NCBI GenBank assembly: GCA_003864495.1
Contig: ML133389.1
Location: 2,801,848 to 2,865,847, forward strand
Direction: 5' to 3'
Origin: Nemopilema nomurai
Taxonomy: Eukaryota > Cnidaria > Scyphozoa > Rhizostomeae > Rhizostomatidae
DNA length: 64,000 nucleotides
The position numbers were made by a program, and so were the translations under genes. Positions 1 through 14,069 of the stretch are shown in pieces. How positions within the stretch are numbered: the first letter of the stretch is position 1; each line of letters begins with the position of its first letter. Below the pieces are notes generated by a model. That model was not told the DNA's origin and ran no database searches. It saw only the letters and a list, made by a program, of their open reading frames with translations.

Positions 1-1089
1 ACTGCAACTTTCTCTTTTCTCTTTTCCTTTTTTCTTCCACTTTCGAGCTAGAATAGAAACTACATACCGAAAGTTGTAGCTGAAAGAATCACCTTAATCT
101 GGCAATTAAATGATTTTATCATGTTTTCAAGTGATGAAATTCTCAGGTAATCAAGTAATGTCCAGCGATTACGTAGGTATCAGATGATTTAACTGTAAGA
201 GAAGCGAGTGATTTGGCGATCAAGTAATCAGGTAATCACTTTGAAGCAATCGGTGTTGTTTCCTCACTTAAAATTTTAAAACTTTCAACATTCCCCTCAG
301 TGTCTATAAAACTTTCCTTTCTTTGACACTATTGTTAACTTCTAAAGAAACCATAGAATTTTTCCGCACAAGGTCTCTAGAATAAAGTATTCATTTTATG
401 TATTCTTCCATCTTCGATATACCGAATATGACTTTGTTTAAACTAGGGAAAACGGTATATTTTATTTTCCCTATATCTAGACACAAAAGGGTAGACAGAA
501 GCCAATGATCGTCAAGAAAATTTCAAAGTTCTGGGGGCTTAGCTTTAGGGTACATATCGGGTAAAAAGACCCCCTATTTCCTTAGCCCCCTATTTCTTGC
601 TTCCAACTCCTCGTCCCCAACCTCAAACTTTGCAACCTGGCCGACTTTTACAAGAACTGAAATGTTTTAAATGAGATAAGCTAAACGTTTTAAATATGTC
701 ATTTAATGATACAAAGATTCAACTTCTTGAAATTTATTTGAGCCCACTTTGGCTCTGTCGAGGACTCCCATCGCAAGAATCTCTGGCACATTAACTATAA
801 GCCCTTCTTTGTTTTCTCACATTACCACAGTAATTGAAAAGTTTCTCCTTCGAAACTGCACTGAGCATTTTTTTATTTGATTTGATTTGATTTATTTATT
901 ATTCAAATATTTCTGCGACCACTTTCTCAAATAATAATATTCAAGAAAATGAAAGTAAAATCAGCCAATCAAATCGCTCCATTGCGACATTGAGACTGTG
1001 CTTAAGACCTGAAGTCGCCGCTTTATCAGGAAGTCAGGGAATGTTTCCTGTGATTGAAATCAACCGGATGTCGAGTTTGTTTCCTCTTA
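1..1089. other. 5' flank of the GABPB-like gene
   Basis: AT-rich sequence with no supported coding exon on either strand. It presumably includes the promoter of the downstream plus-strand gene, but I could not identify a TATA box or a clear transcription start. Confidence 0.5.
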
Positions 1090-1137
1090 AATAAATTGCC
1101 GAATTTCAACTTGGGAGAGCTCGTTATTTCCCAAAAG
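1090..1137 (+). other. Probable 5' UTR exon end of the GABPB-like gene
   Basis: A consensus donor (CCAAAAG then GTGAGT) lies at 1137/1138, and the first coding exon has an acceptor (TTGGTAG) only one base before its ATG at 2486. A noncoding first exon ending at 1137, followed by a ~1.35 kb intron, is the simplest reading. The left edge is arbitrary; no transcription start can be seen. Confidence 0.45.
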
Positions 1138-2485
1138 GTGAGTGAATTAATCATCTTCCGCTTTGTGTGAGATGGAAGGCATCCCAACACTCACAATGTA
1201 TTTGCCTTCGACCTAAGCAAGCTGGGTAGAATCGCCATCAAAATTGCGGTTTATGGATGCCTAGGCCGAAACATTAGGAAAACAGCACCCCTTCTGTATA
1301 ATTTAATTGCTATTTCTAAGTAAGATCTAGAATTATTTCTCTTATATTCTAACCTCTCTTCTCGTCTATTAATTTTTCTCGCCCTTTCGTGCATTCGACC
1401 ACTGATTTTTTTGTTCCCAATCCTAAGAGCCCCTCGTGTTTACTTTTCAGACGCTTCCGTGCAAAATTTTCGTAGGAAGTTCGTGAAATTAACTTTTTTG
1501 GCGCGAACTTGCAAGTTCCGCTGATCTAGAAAAGTTGGTTTCATTTAATTGATTCTTGCAAGCACTTCTTGGCAGCAGTTTTATATTGCGTCTGGGTTCT
1601 CCTCAGATGTAAATTGATTTTTGCCGCAGGCAATAATTTCGATAATGGAACCGTATGATTAAATATGTGACATGGCCAGAGAGCCAATGTGATAACCAGT
1701 CGTTTTTGTGACTTAGATCCACATATAACTCCCTTTGCTCTTATTTTCTTTGATTATTAAGAAGTTTTTGATCTCAAGAATACAAATTAACGCCCCAAGC
1801 GAAGTTTCTAATCAAATCTGGTTGTGACACCGTGACAATGTTCCAATGCGCATATAAATCCAGCAGATGCATAGGGCTTAATGCATGTCCACCCCCTGAA
1901 TAGCGGCGGAGTTAGAGACAGGGGGCTCCAGAATTGTTTGTCTCTAACATTTATTTTTAATTTGTAATTATGATATTTTGGAAGTGGCACCCTGTCCCTA
2001 ACATCATTGGACGGGAGTGGGGCATTTTTGGTAAAATCATAGATTATGTATACCCAAGGACTCTTCGATAAACTTCTAGTACAAATTTCAAATAGTATGT
2101 CAACTTAAAGTTGTTTTTGAAATTATTTGCCAGTCTTAATAAGTTGTGCATAGGGTGACCCCTCCCTTGAGTTCTCCATTTACCCAAAGACTGACTATAG
2201 ACCCCTTGAATTGGCTGCTTTGTAGCACTTTCAGAATAAGTAAAAACAAACTATTTTTAAACGTCACCTTTCATTGACCTTCCAGTTCTAGCATTGTGTT
2301 AACTCCTTTAACCAAACTTTTAATATATTTTTGTTCATCCATGCCATCCATCCCCATTAAAAACCAAACTGTTTGCATGTACCACCTTTTCAACCATTTA
2401 CATTATCTTTTTATAGGCTATGGGTCCTTTTCCCAAAGTCATTGAATAAAAATTATGTGAAATAATTTTTTATTTCCTTGGTAGG

Positions 2486-5400
2486 ATGACCTCATCATCT
2501 GCAGTTGCTGATTTGGGGAAGCGACTTCTGGAGGCATCGCGGAAAGGAAATGCAGAGGAGGTGAGACAACTTATGGCCACAGGTGCTCCAATCACAACAG
2601 ACTGGGTACGTAATGTTCTAGAAATAATCTAGCTTGAAAAGTTTGAAAATTTAGAGCTGTGAAGATTACTCTTATGTTTCTGGTCCCACCTCTCTTGAAA
2701 CTTCACACTGGAAATAGAAGACTTCACAATAGTTAGAAATAGTAGAACAAGTTTTGCATACTTAAGTACGTTTTTCAGAGTATGCAAACATTGGAAAATG
2801 ACCAAAAGCTGATAGAATAAATAGCCATTACCCGATGTTTGCATACACTAAAGTGAATTTGTGCAAAAGCTGGTTTCGCTATTTCTAGCTATTGTGAAAT
2901 TCAACGCACTGTTCTTTGATGAAATACAAAGATCTGTAATACAAAGCACTTGCTCACAAAAAAAGCTTTTTTAAATTTCAAGTGGCTTGTTTCGTTGCAA
3001 AGTTTATTAGATGTTGGAATATTGATGGCTTTACGAAAAGACTCTATTTTGCTCACCAAAAGTGCTTAAAGAGTGCTTGCATCACACAACTCTTTAATTT
3101 GTTTGCTTTTTGTTTGTTACTCAGCTTGGCACCTCTCCATTGCATTTGGCAGCTCAGTACGGCCACACAGTGACAGCTGAAGTCCTTCTCAGGGCAGGGG
3201 TCAGCCGAGATGGCAAGACAAAGGTAGCACAATACCTTTCGAAGTTGTTTTGTTCAGATGACAAAATTTGTTATTATTGGCGTGAAAAGTTTCAAGGCCA
3301 TTGGTGGGCGGTTTGCCTCCATCTTCATTGTTTAGAAATGTATATTCATAACTCAATATGGTGTTTTTTGTGTTTTGTTTTTAATTTTCGTAATAGAGTT
3401 CTAAAGTGATGGCATGAAGAAAATCAACTTTATGAATTTTTGAGTTTTGATTCTTTTACCTGAAAAAGCATCGTCAAATACCTCTAAATAGGAAAAATTA
3501 GTCTATCATGTTACAAATTGGCAGAGACATGGCCACATGTGTATTGGCTTATTCCTATTAATCCATTATATTTTGGTCTCTGTTCATAAATTCACAAACA
3601 GAGCCAAAATAACAGAGATTTGTAAGCAAACCTAAAATCTCTCATTGGTTATATCTCAACCGATTTTGCACATGTCTGGCCAATTTTGCATATTTGGAAG
3701 TATTTCATAACAATAGTTTGTGTTATGTAGCTAAAATTCAAAATTCTAAAAATAGATTTTTGATGATGTCACACTCTATTTTTTGGGAGTGAGTCACATG
3801 TCTTAGAATCACTGTCACATACCTTTGTCTGCGAGACTGTTCACACATCAAATTGCAACTGTTTCTTTTTCAAATTAGAATTAATTTTCCAGGGGACATG
3901 TTCTTTCTAGACCAATCTTGAGATATGGATACTTTCATAAGATTGCTTTTTGTAGACACAATAAATCTGATGTTATTTCAAACACCCTGTTACTCTCTTT
4001 TCTTAATCTTCAGCAAACTTTTTTAATTGGTTTTGTATATTTTGTAGGTAGATAAAACCCCATTGCATTTGGCTGCGCAGCAGGGTCACATTGAAATAGC
4101 TCAAATGCTGGTCAAGTGCGGAGCAACTATCAATGCAGTTGATATGGTAAGTGATTGTTTATCTGACTATCATAATCAAGTGATTTGTTGAAGAAATGGG
4201 TAATTGATTGTTTATCCAACTGTTATGATCAAGTGATTTAAAGAATAAATGGGTAATTGATTGTTATCTGACTATCATGATCAAGTGATTTAGCAAATGA
4301 AGGAGAAATTGATTGTTTATCCAACTGTTATGATCAAATGATTTTGTGAATATATTGGTAATTGATTGTTTTGTTTACCGATTGCTTTGTTGATTGATTG
4401 CTTTGTTGATTGATTGATTTGTTGATTTGCTGGTAGTTTGGTTGGCTGATTGCAACTTCTTTTACTTAAGTAGTCATATGAGATTTGGTCTTTGTCTTTA
4501 GATTGATCAAGAAGAATTCTTAAATATAATTTTAAAGCTATTCGATTTCCAAACATTTCACTTTCCAAAATAAAGTAATGATGATTGGTTATTTAAAATG
4601 GTGAATTTTTTAAATATTACATTAAAGGAATGCAATTAAAAATGATTTTTAATTTTAATTCTAATTCAATGATTTTATTATGACTGTGGTTAGGTTGCCT
4701 GAATTGTTGAAAAAACTGATTTAGGACTTTTCTTTTTTAACCATGTTTTTATTTGAATTGTTCTTTATCTGTGTGTTGTCATAATTGCTCTAGTTATGGG
4801 CTGGCTGTTTCAGTCAGTTTTGGCAAGCTTCTTAAAAACAACTCTTTCATCATATTAAATTTGACACACTGTTCCTGATTTGATTCTAATTTGATTCTGA
4901 TCTATATTTTCATTTTTTATTCCAATCTGCTCCTGATTGGATTCCTAATTTACTCTTGAATTAATTTAAATTCTAACCCCTATTTGGGTTCTGATATGCT
5001 TCTGACTTGATTTTGTATTTGATTCCTATTTGATTCTGACATAATTCTGTTTAATTCTGATTTGATTTCAATTCTGACCCCTATGTTGGGTTCTAATTTG
5101 ATGCTCCAACTGATTTTCAGCTGAGCATGACACCTCTTCACTGGGCTGTGGAAGCAAGAAGTGTTCCAATTTGCAAGTTGCTGATGGTTAATGGTGCAAG
5201 AACAGACATTGCTAACAAGGTAGGTGCATAAGTGGAGTTTTCCCTGCAGTGGGCTTAAGCTATCTTTTGAAAGAACCCTTTGCTCTGACAATCCACCTGC
5301 TTTTTGTAGCAATTACCAAGTGTAGGGAGGAAGCAGGTAAAAAAAGATGCACAGGGTGGATCTAAATCTTTGGGTTTCAATGGGGTATTACCCCCTGAAA

Positions 5401-8400
5401 CTCTTCATAATGATTTCTCTGATATACATGGACACTTTCTAGTTGTTTGTAGAAGCTTCATAAAATTGCATCAACTGAAAGCTATAGAGCTTGTCAAGAA
5501 GAGATTGGTAGTAATTTGGTGAAACGTGACTAAAATTTTGATTTCAATTGCATCAATATTGTTTGGAGTTTCCTTGAATTATTGTAAAAGAGTCTTTGTT
5601 CACCTTTGCAGTTTGGCAAAACCCCAATTGACATTGTCAAGTCAAATGGATATAATGAAATCTTGGAAGTGCTTCTTTCTACTTCTTGTGTGAGTTTTCT
5701 TTCTTCCTACTTTTTTCATTTTCTTCTATGAAGTGATTGTTTTTCTGTCCATTTATGTAGACAATATTCTGATAAATAAATTTGGATAGTTGGTGTGAAG
5801 AAAAATATTTCCAAAGCTTACAGAGGCTTCCCATTACAAGCTCTCTGGTGTACAGAAATTTAGAATAAGCAGAAAATTATGTATGCATGCATTTGTGGAT
5901 TGAAAGCAGCAATTTTTTGCAAAACTGGCCTCTTTCAAAGCACGATGAAAGTTTTCTTATTTAATCCTTCTGATTCAATCCTTGAAATATTAAGTCTTAT
6001 GTTATTTTTATGTCAGTTATTCCATTTATATCAGCTATCTCTTGTATGTCAATTATTTATTTTTATGTCTGTTCTTTTTTGTCATAGTCAAGAGTTTTCC
6101 CATTAATCAACAAAATTGAAGAATAAGTCACTAGTGATTTGATTCCATTCGCAATTATTCTTAACACATAAGTCCTTTCTGATTCATTTGAAAATTAAAT
6201 TTTGAATCTAATTAAATTTGCAGACTACTCAAGACACTCCAACCAAACACATTGGTGAGTTCCAACAATAATATTCTTGGAATTTTTTCCTTTGATTATT
6301 TCTTGGAATCCAAAACTTCTGCAGATTGTTTATTGCTGTGTCTTGGTTTACAAATTTGTTAGTTTTGTGTTCTCATTCTGATTTTGCGAGTTTGTAATGA
6401 AGTAACAACAAACCAATCATTGAAGAAAACGAAGCTATTGCAAGAAGCAGTGGACACATGATTTTAGCAAACCAAAGTTTTTTTTGTCTGACACTCCATG
6501 CAGTATGCAAGCCTTCCAAAATGGCTGAAAACTGGCCAAATAAATAGCCAGTTGTGGAAGAATAAGTATTTTAAGTATGCGAACATAATGTTTTTGCTCT
6601 TTCTTTCAATTGAAAAAGCACACTTTTGCTTGACTTTTGCCTTTTGAGGAAAAGATGATTAATTTTATATCACCCTTGTGGCCTATTGTTATAGCCTCTT
6701 GCTTGGTTCTCAACCCATAACTGGCTATTTTTTGTCAGCTTTTGTCAATGGCAGACAAAAATGTTACTCAAAAAATTAAGCGTAATGGATTCACTGTTTA
6801 GTGACATTTTTAAAATGATTTTACTGTTTAAATTTTTTTCTTTTTACAAGTTTTGTCTTCTTGGGTTTCAGTGAACAAAAACGACTACTCATTGTTCTTG
6901 GAACACAAAAAGAGAATGAGAACACGGAAGTTCCCCATGACTGCTGGCTCGTGGACAGTTGGAGAAATGCAGACAGGTACTGGTAGCTTTTGAATCTGCA
7001 TTTGAGCCCTTTGACCTTACTCTCTAAAGGTGACAAAAGGTCAATAATAAATGGCTACGACTGTAGCAAATTTTTCTCACTTTTCAATGTTAGCCCTCAG
7101 TAACTTGCAGTATGCACAGCATTCCTTATATTGAGCCTCTTTAATTGTGTCCGGAATATCATGGCAAGTTGGTGAGTAGACAAAAAGTTTCAAGAAATGG
7201 GTATCAGTCGTTTTAAGCTGATTACCTCCAGACAAACGTTGCATGGTGATTGAAATTTTTGTTTGAAGGTTCAGACTGGCAAACTATTAGCATGAAGGCC
7301 TATGAAAGAAGAAATAGGCTTTCAATTTCAAAGGCAATACCTTGTTTTCGTACAAGGCGTTGTTATTGTTAAACCTTTTTTTCTTGGGTCAAGTGACACA
7401 GAAACACCACGACGTAGCTTGACCTAGATATCTGACCTTTGACATTGTTGACAGTTGAATCTCTTTTGCTGACTTTGCTGTGGTGTTGTTGCTAGGCAAC
7501 TAGCAGTCTCGCATTTGAGACTTCTGTGAGAAACAGAGGGGAACCAACTCTGTCAGACAGCGAAATTTACTCATCTGGAAAACATTGAGTGCACCTCAAA
7601 TTAAGTTACCTCCCTAAAGTTTTCCTTGGAATTATTTGGTAGGTCATAATTCAACTCGACCTGCTATTACTTTTCTCCTCTCTCTCCTAATCAACATCTT
7701 TAATCTTATCTATAAGAAAAATATCTGCTTTCACCACGGATAATTGTTTTTAAGTTTACACCACGGTAATAATGTAAAATGATTGACTTGTGTGCAAGAC
7801 TTGAAGCCCTTGTGTTTTGTTACGTCGATAACTCTACAACTGAGCTACCCTGCCTCGTTTAAGATCCGAACGAAGACGAGGATGTGAGCCTTGATAGGGT
7901 TTCTTTAAGCTGATTGTCAGTTGTGGTTGCTGTCGACTGAAGCGAACAGTGATTTGATATACCCACTAATAACAGCTAATGCACGATGTAATTTACAATT
8001 TGAAACATCATATCTATGTAAATAATCTTATTCTCTGACGTTTTCTTATTCAAACTCTCTACACAAAAATATTTTCTCTGCACAACAAAATATTTTGGAG
8101 TCGAAAAATTTGACAATGATTATTTCAATATTCAAATTCTTCTCAATTCAAATTTGGTTTTGTCTCTGTACATATTATATCTCAAATAGAATAAATATGT
8201 AACAAAATTAACATCTTTGTCATAAAATCTGTATAAAATAATGTTCAGGTTTGATTATTACTTTGCAACTTCAGACCTTTTTCCGCGTTCTCCTCTTCTT
8301 TTAAACTTTTTGTGATGTTCTCCTATTTTTATGTTTCTTTAATGCTACTCCCAGGAGAAAAAGGAGAAAGGTTGAAAGCCAAAGAACCGAAGTTGATGAA

Positions 8401-11400
8401 CAAAGAAGCTGACAATGCGAAGGAGCTTTCGAACCAGCGAGTTGACGTCACAATGGCGAACAACCTCTCGTCGCTTGTCGATGCCGCTGCGATGGTGCGA
8501 TCAAAGGTGCAAGGCACGATGGGAAGTGGCATTAGTGCTTCATGTAAGTTGCATTGTGATGCTTAGTTTATTTTCAGTTGCCTTTTGTTAAATGTGAATT
8601 ACGCGATTGCTGTGTTGTTTATTCAGCCTGCCATTGCTTCTCGTTGTCTTTCTATTGGACCCAATGTTTTTTGGATATTTCCTTTTCTCGCCTATAATGT
8701 ACGTTACTCTGTACAGATGCCTTTTGTCCTACTTCACAGCTTCAAATTTCTCTGCTATCTTATGCTTCGTGCCGTCTCTATCAAAGTCTTGCTATTCCAG
8801 TCATTTGATGAATTTCATCTCCTTTGCATAGCCCCCGTGATTGCTGACGCCAGATCCGAACCCAGTGTTCTCGATACCCTCGCAACCTTGGCAACAGCCT
8901 CGACTCAGATGACAACATCTGCATGCGAGACCAATCAGCACGGACAGAAAGCTGTCGCCCACACGGTCGTTCCGAGCTTCGTAACAATACCCGGTATCCA
9001 AGGTCCGGTACAAATAGTCCAAGCGAACCCGAATCAGCCCGGAATCATCCACCAAGGACAACTCGCTTCTCATTTACCGCCCGGAATGATCCAACTCGCT
9101 TCACCTTTGGCTCTTAACATCCTCCCAGGGGGGAGATTTCCGGTAAGGGGCCTTTCAGTTTGGATTAAGAGCTTCGCTAAACGCACGGATGTGTGAGTTA
9201 ACTCTTATTAAACATTTTGCTCCCAACCCCTTCATTCCTTTCACAACAGCACTTAACAGACTTTTATATCTATGAACTTCGATTTATATATTTCTTGTAA
9301 AGCGTGGTTCTTACAATCCTTTTTTAATTGTAATTCAAGTATTTCGATTAACACCCAATTTTTATTAGTATTAGGCCCCGTTGTGAAAAATTGAACTTTA
9401 GCTTGATTAGTATAGGCTACCGTTTGCACTTGAAACATTATATATTTTTTCATTACTGTTCCTTCTTTCAAATCTCGAAGCACCAATGTTAATTCATTCA
9501 ATCGACCCTCTAACACCCTTTCTCTTTTCTTTTCACAAATCTCCAGGATCTTGATTAGAGAAGGATAGGGTTACCCCTCCACTCTCTAACCCTTCTAAAT
9601 CAACACAGTCAATCCTCTTCTGCTCTAGTCAAGATTGACAAATCTTGAATGGCCTTTTTTCATCTGAAGTGGCTTTTTTCATTTTGTTAAGGCCTAGTTT
9701 ATCTCCTAGATTGGACAACAGATTGTTCCGGGCCATCCTCTCGGTGTTCCGATCCAGATGCCGCTCCAATCACCCGGAATCCCGGCCGGTCATTTCGTTG
9801 CTGTTAGCAGTGGTCAGAATTTCGCTGTTGTCAGTGGTGTTCCCCCTGGGCACGTCCTCTCAAAGCCGAGTGGTGTTTCAGAAAACGGTCAGAGCCAGGG
9901 GGGTACTATTGTAACACCAGTAAGTATTTTTTCTAATGATAATTTACAGTGATAACAGTAATATTTGGTCAGGGTGGCCTCGTCATCACCTGCTATCAAT
10001 GAGAGTCCTGAGACGTCGCTGGCAGATTTTATGATACATCTGATTCGTGTTGATTCAATCGTTGATCGAAGCCTTTGTTTCATTCGGTCGAAGGCCGTTA
10101 GGCCGATGTGGCAAAATATACTTGATATTCCAATGGGCCTGATTTCAGTCTTGTGATGGGGCGTTAATATTCAGTCTACGGTGGTACTTTCTCCACTGCA
10201 CAAGCGTTTTTGTTTGTTTATTCACGTGACAATCATATCTCCGTCATGATGGGTCACACAGGGACGTCGCTAAAAGGGGTACTGGGGGGGGGGGTGGTGG
10301 TGTACTGTATGCCTGATTCTTAGTAACGCATAGAAACGCTGCAGTCTTGATTCTTCTTGCATCCCTGTGTTTATCTTTTAGGCCAGCCAAGTAATGCCTC
10401 ACGCCACAACATCTGTTGCTATAGTTACAACGCCTCCCAAGTTGCCAAGCAGCCCTGCGGTGGTGACATATCATAACGGCTCCCGAGCAAGCACTCCAAA
10501 GGCGGCCCCCCCCTGGGGGCTTTCGGGGTGCAGCACAACCTGCTCCAACAACCTGGCATCGTTCAGTCGCAGGTTGCTCCTTCGCAGCTGGCATCTGCGT
10601 TTCAGTACGCCAACCTCGGGTCCGGCTTGACCCCCATTCCTCTTGTTCCGGTGGCCGGAATCGGTGGGATTCAGTTGGTGCCGCAGGTATGGAGCAAATT
10701 ATCATAGCCTTGTCAGTCAATTGTGAGCCAATACGTCCACTAGTCAAGTCCGGTCCATGCCGTAATCATACACGACCCCCGTCTCAATCTCTGCCTGTTG
10801 GCCTTGGTTCCGACCCCCCTGGGCAAAACAAAGTTTACAGTAATATACTGGCAAGAGCCTTGCTTTGAATTATCAATATGTCAGGCAATTTGCAACAGCC
10901 AGCTATTCTGCATTGATCTAACCACCAAAGATGTATATGACGTCATTTTTACTTTTCTAGGCCATGCTACAAACACAGTTGCTGAACGCCATTCGCAGCG
11001 GCGTGCCTCAAGGTTTCAGCGGAGGAGCAGCCCAGCCCCAATTCGTAACGCCGGGAGGCGCGTACACAATCCCCATGTCGCCTTTGAACCTGTCCAGTAT
11101 TTTGCCAACCGCCTTGTCCCTGTCGCAAATCCCCGTTTCGCAACAGGCCATTAACAGCATCGCCACCCATAATATTGAGAGGGCAGCGATGTCCTCCAGT
11201 GAATCTCACAACGAGGCTCTCGGGAACAGGCAGACTCTCATTATCTCAGGTGCCCAAGGATCCAAAGTCACCAGCTTTCCACATCAACAGAGCATGGTTC
11301 TAGGTGCCCAAGCGGACGAGTACGGCCAGGCTTCTCCACAGCAAGCAGCGGATAATGATGTGAGCACCCACGCAGAGGTTACAGATACTGCCCAGAATGT

Positions 11401-14020
11401 TAGCCTCGGTACCATCGATTCCCAAGCCTCGCTTGCATCAGTATTGGAGTCACAAGCATTTGCTGCGAGTCACAATATAACGAAGATGCCTCGAATCATT
11501 GCCTCTACCACTTTAGGGTATCAAGCGATGTCCCCCCATAGCATCGTCAGCAATGTACCCATTCCAAGAACCCAGATCTCAATCAGCCCCCTGGGGAGTG
11601 ATTTCATTTCGTCAGCGCAATCGAAGTCAGATGCAATCCTGAGTGTGGCTAACAAAGACAATTCTCTACTGTCGCAACTCACAATAGCAACCGTCGAATC
11701 GAAAGCGCCATCACTGATTGTTAACAGCTCAGATAGCCCGCGAATACCCATGTCTCCTGGCTCATTCGCACAGGGAGACGAGGAGATGCAGAGTAAGTCT
11801 TTAACTTCTTCTTTTTCCAGCTTATTTTCTTCCGGTTTGTTCTCCTCCAGTTTCCTCTTACTTGTCCTTCATCTACGCTTCTCTTTCCCCCTTTCTCGTT
11901 CTTCCTCTCCTCCTTTACCCGCCTTTTTCAATCTTCTTTATCTCCTTTATTTTCCTCATCCCGGCTCCTCATCTCCTATTTTCTTCTTCTTGTCTATTTT
12001 TCCCTTCCTACTCTTCTTACTTTATTTTATCCCTTTCTCGCTCTTCTCTCCTTTTTTCCTCTTCCCCGTTAACCCTTTTTTTCCCTGAAACAGTAAAACG
12101 AGAGCAACCAATGAAAAGCCCATCTCCACTGCAAAAATCAACATGTCAAATCCCCCAGGGATAAGCAGTGTCCATATTCTACTTCTTCTGGTATTTTTAA
12201 GAACTCCGTTTTCTTTCCTTGGTTCTTGAATGAGCTTTCAATTCCACTTCTGTTCAGGTGTTTCGCCTTCTCGCATCAGCCCGACCAAGTCACGATCTGT
12301 GACCCCCGCCATTTTCACTACGTCATCATCGGAGCATGGAATTATGGGGGATGACATGACATCATCGAAATCCGAAAGCATTCAAACAATCTCGACGTCA
12401 GCTCCGTTTCACGGTTGGTGTGTTTCACATTGGTTCAAGCGGAATGAAATTAGGGGCAGGGGGTGATGTAGCAACGGAACAGGACCCACATAGTTGGAGC
12501 TAAGGCAGACTTCAACCCTGCCTGAATGCTTTACGTTTTATGTTTCTTCCCCCCGTCGCCACTTGGTATTCTGTTCTGGTGTACTTTGCCATGGAGCTGT
12601 GATGGCTCCCCTGTGCAATCGGTAAAAGAGGGGGCAGTGCAGAAAAATAGCTTGGCCTCGAGTGCTGGCTTGAAAGCATGACCCGATAGCTCAGTTGGTA
12701 GAGCACTTGACGTACAAATTCAAGGGTCGTGTGTTCGAGTCCCGCTCGGGTCGGTTATTTTCCCGCACTCTCTATGATCCTTCGTAAGAAATCCTGTTGC
12801 CGTAACCTTTTCACTATTTTGTTGTCACGTGATCTGATTGGCCTATAACCTCGACCGAGCAATAATCTTTAAACTTTAGTAAATTCATTAATATTTTGAT
12901 GATGATCATATTTATTTTTTAAAATTTTATGTTTTGATTATTTCCAAAATTATCCTGGTTTGTTGACACTTTGTTTTTCTTTACATTCCAGAACATTCGA
13001 CAATGGTAAACAATGCTTCTGTTTTGCCCGTGCATCACGTGTTGCCCCATCTGCAACAGCTCATTTACCGGCAGTTGCTACAGCAACAAAGCCTGCCCAA
13101 TCGACAGGTAAGCCAAATACGCAATCTAAGAAAGGCAAGGCCTAAAGAGTTCCCTTTTTGAAGGGGGGGGGGGTTAGTTGCATGTGGACTAGAAACATTC
13201 GGCACCAAGTCCGCCCTGGCTCCTTGGCTGCCTGTTTCAGTTGTTGGCCCTAGTTACCCCATAATGACACCATCCCCAAACTGACATTTTATGGATCCAA
13301 ATTTATTGCTGTCTAAAGCTAGCACTAGTTGGAAGTTGTTTAAGTCAATAGAAAAAGAAAATTGTAATTTTTGACCCCCTAACTGCTTGTCTAGAACTGT
13401 AGTGCTTTCGAATTTGCGGGGATTCCTTAGAGATTCCAAAAGAGATGATCCCCTTAGAGATTCTAAAAGTTTGCAATTTGGGAATCTCAAGAGAACAGTC
13501 CTTTATTTTCGTATCAATGCTGCCATTTTATGAATAAGACATTTCGATTTTTTCCGTTTTCTCCTACAGCCCATGGATTCGAACTCGCTAGAGGCTCATG
13601 GGAACGTCGTCGACAAAGGCCCTTCAACCGATCAATCCCCGATTGCACAATCTCCAGGGCAACAAAATTCACCATCACGTGACTACGAAGAGCGATCAGA
13701 CGACCAAGGAGCTGTCCAATCAGAGTATTTCTGGAGGTATGTGTACCAGGGAAGAAAACAGTCTAAAGATGGTATGAACTTCTAAACATGTGTGCTGAGA
13801 GACACTATTGGAATGAGTGAGTTGTCCAAAGAGATGATGATGGTGATGACGATGATGATGATGACGATGATGATGATGATGATAATGATGATTAATGATT
13901 GATGATGATGATGATAATGATGATGATGATGATAAATGATTAATGATTGATGATGACGATTAATGATTAATGATTAATGATGATGATGATGATTGATGAT
14001 GATGATGATGATGGTGATGG

Positions 14021-14069
<49 letters not shown>

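Noticed and set aside
11862..12164. Plus-strand frame rich in Phe/Ser/Leu/Pro
   Set aside because: It is a pyrimidine-rich intron (11793-12257) of the GABPB-like gene. The exons on each side join in phase across it.
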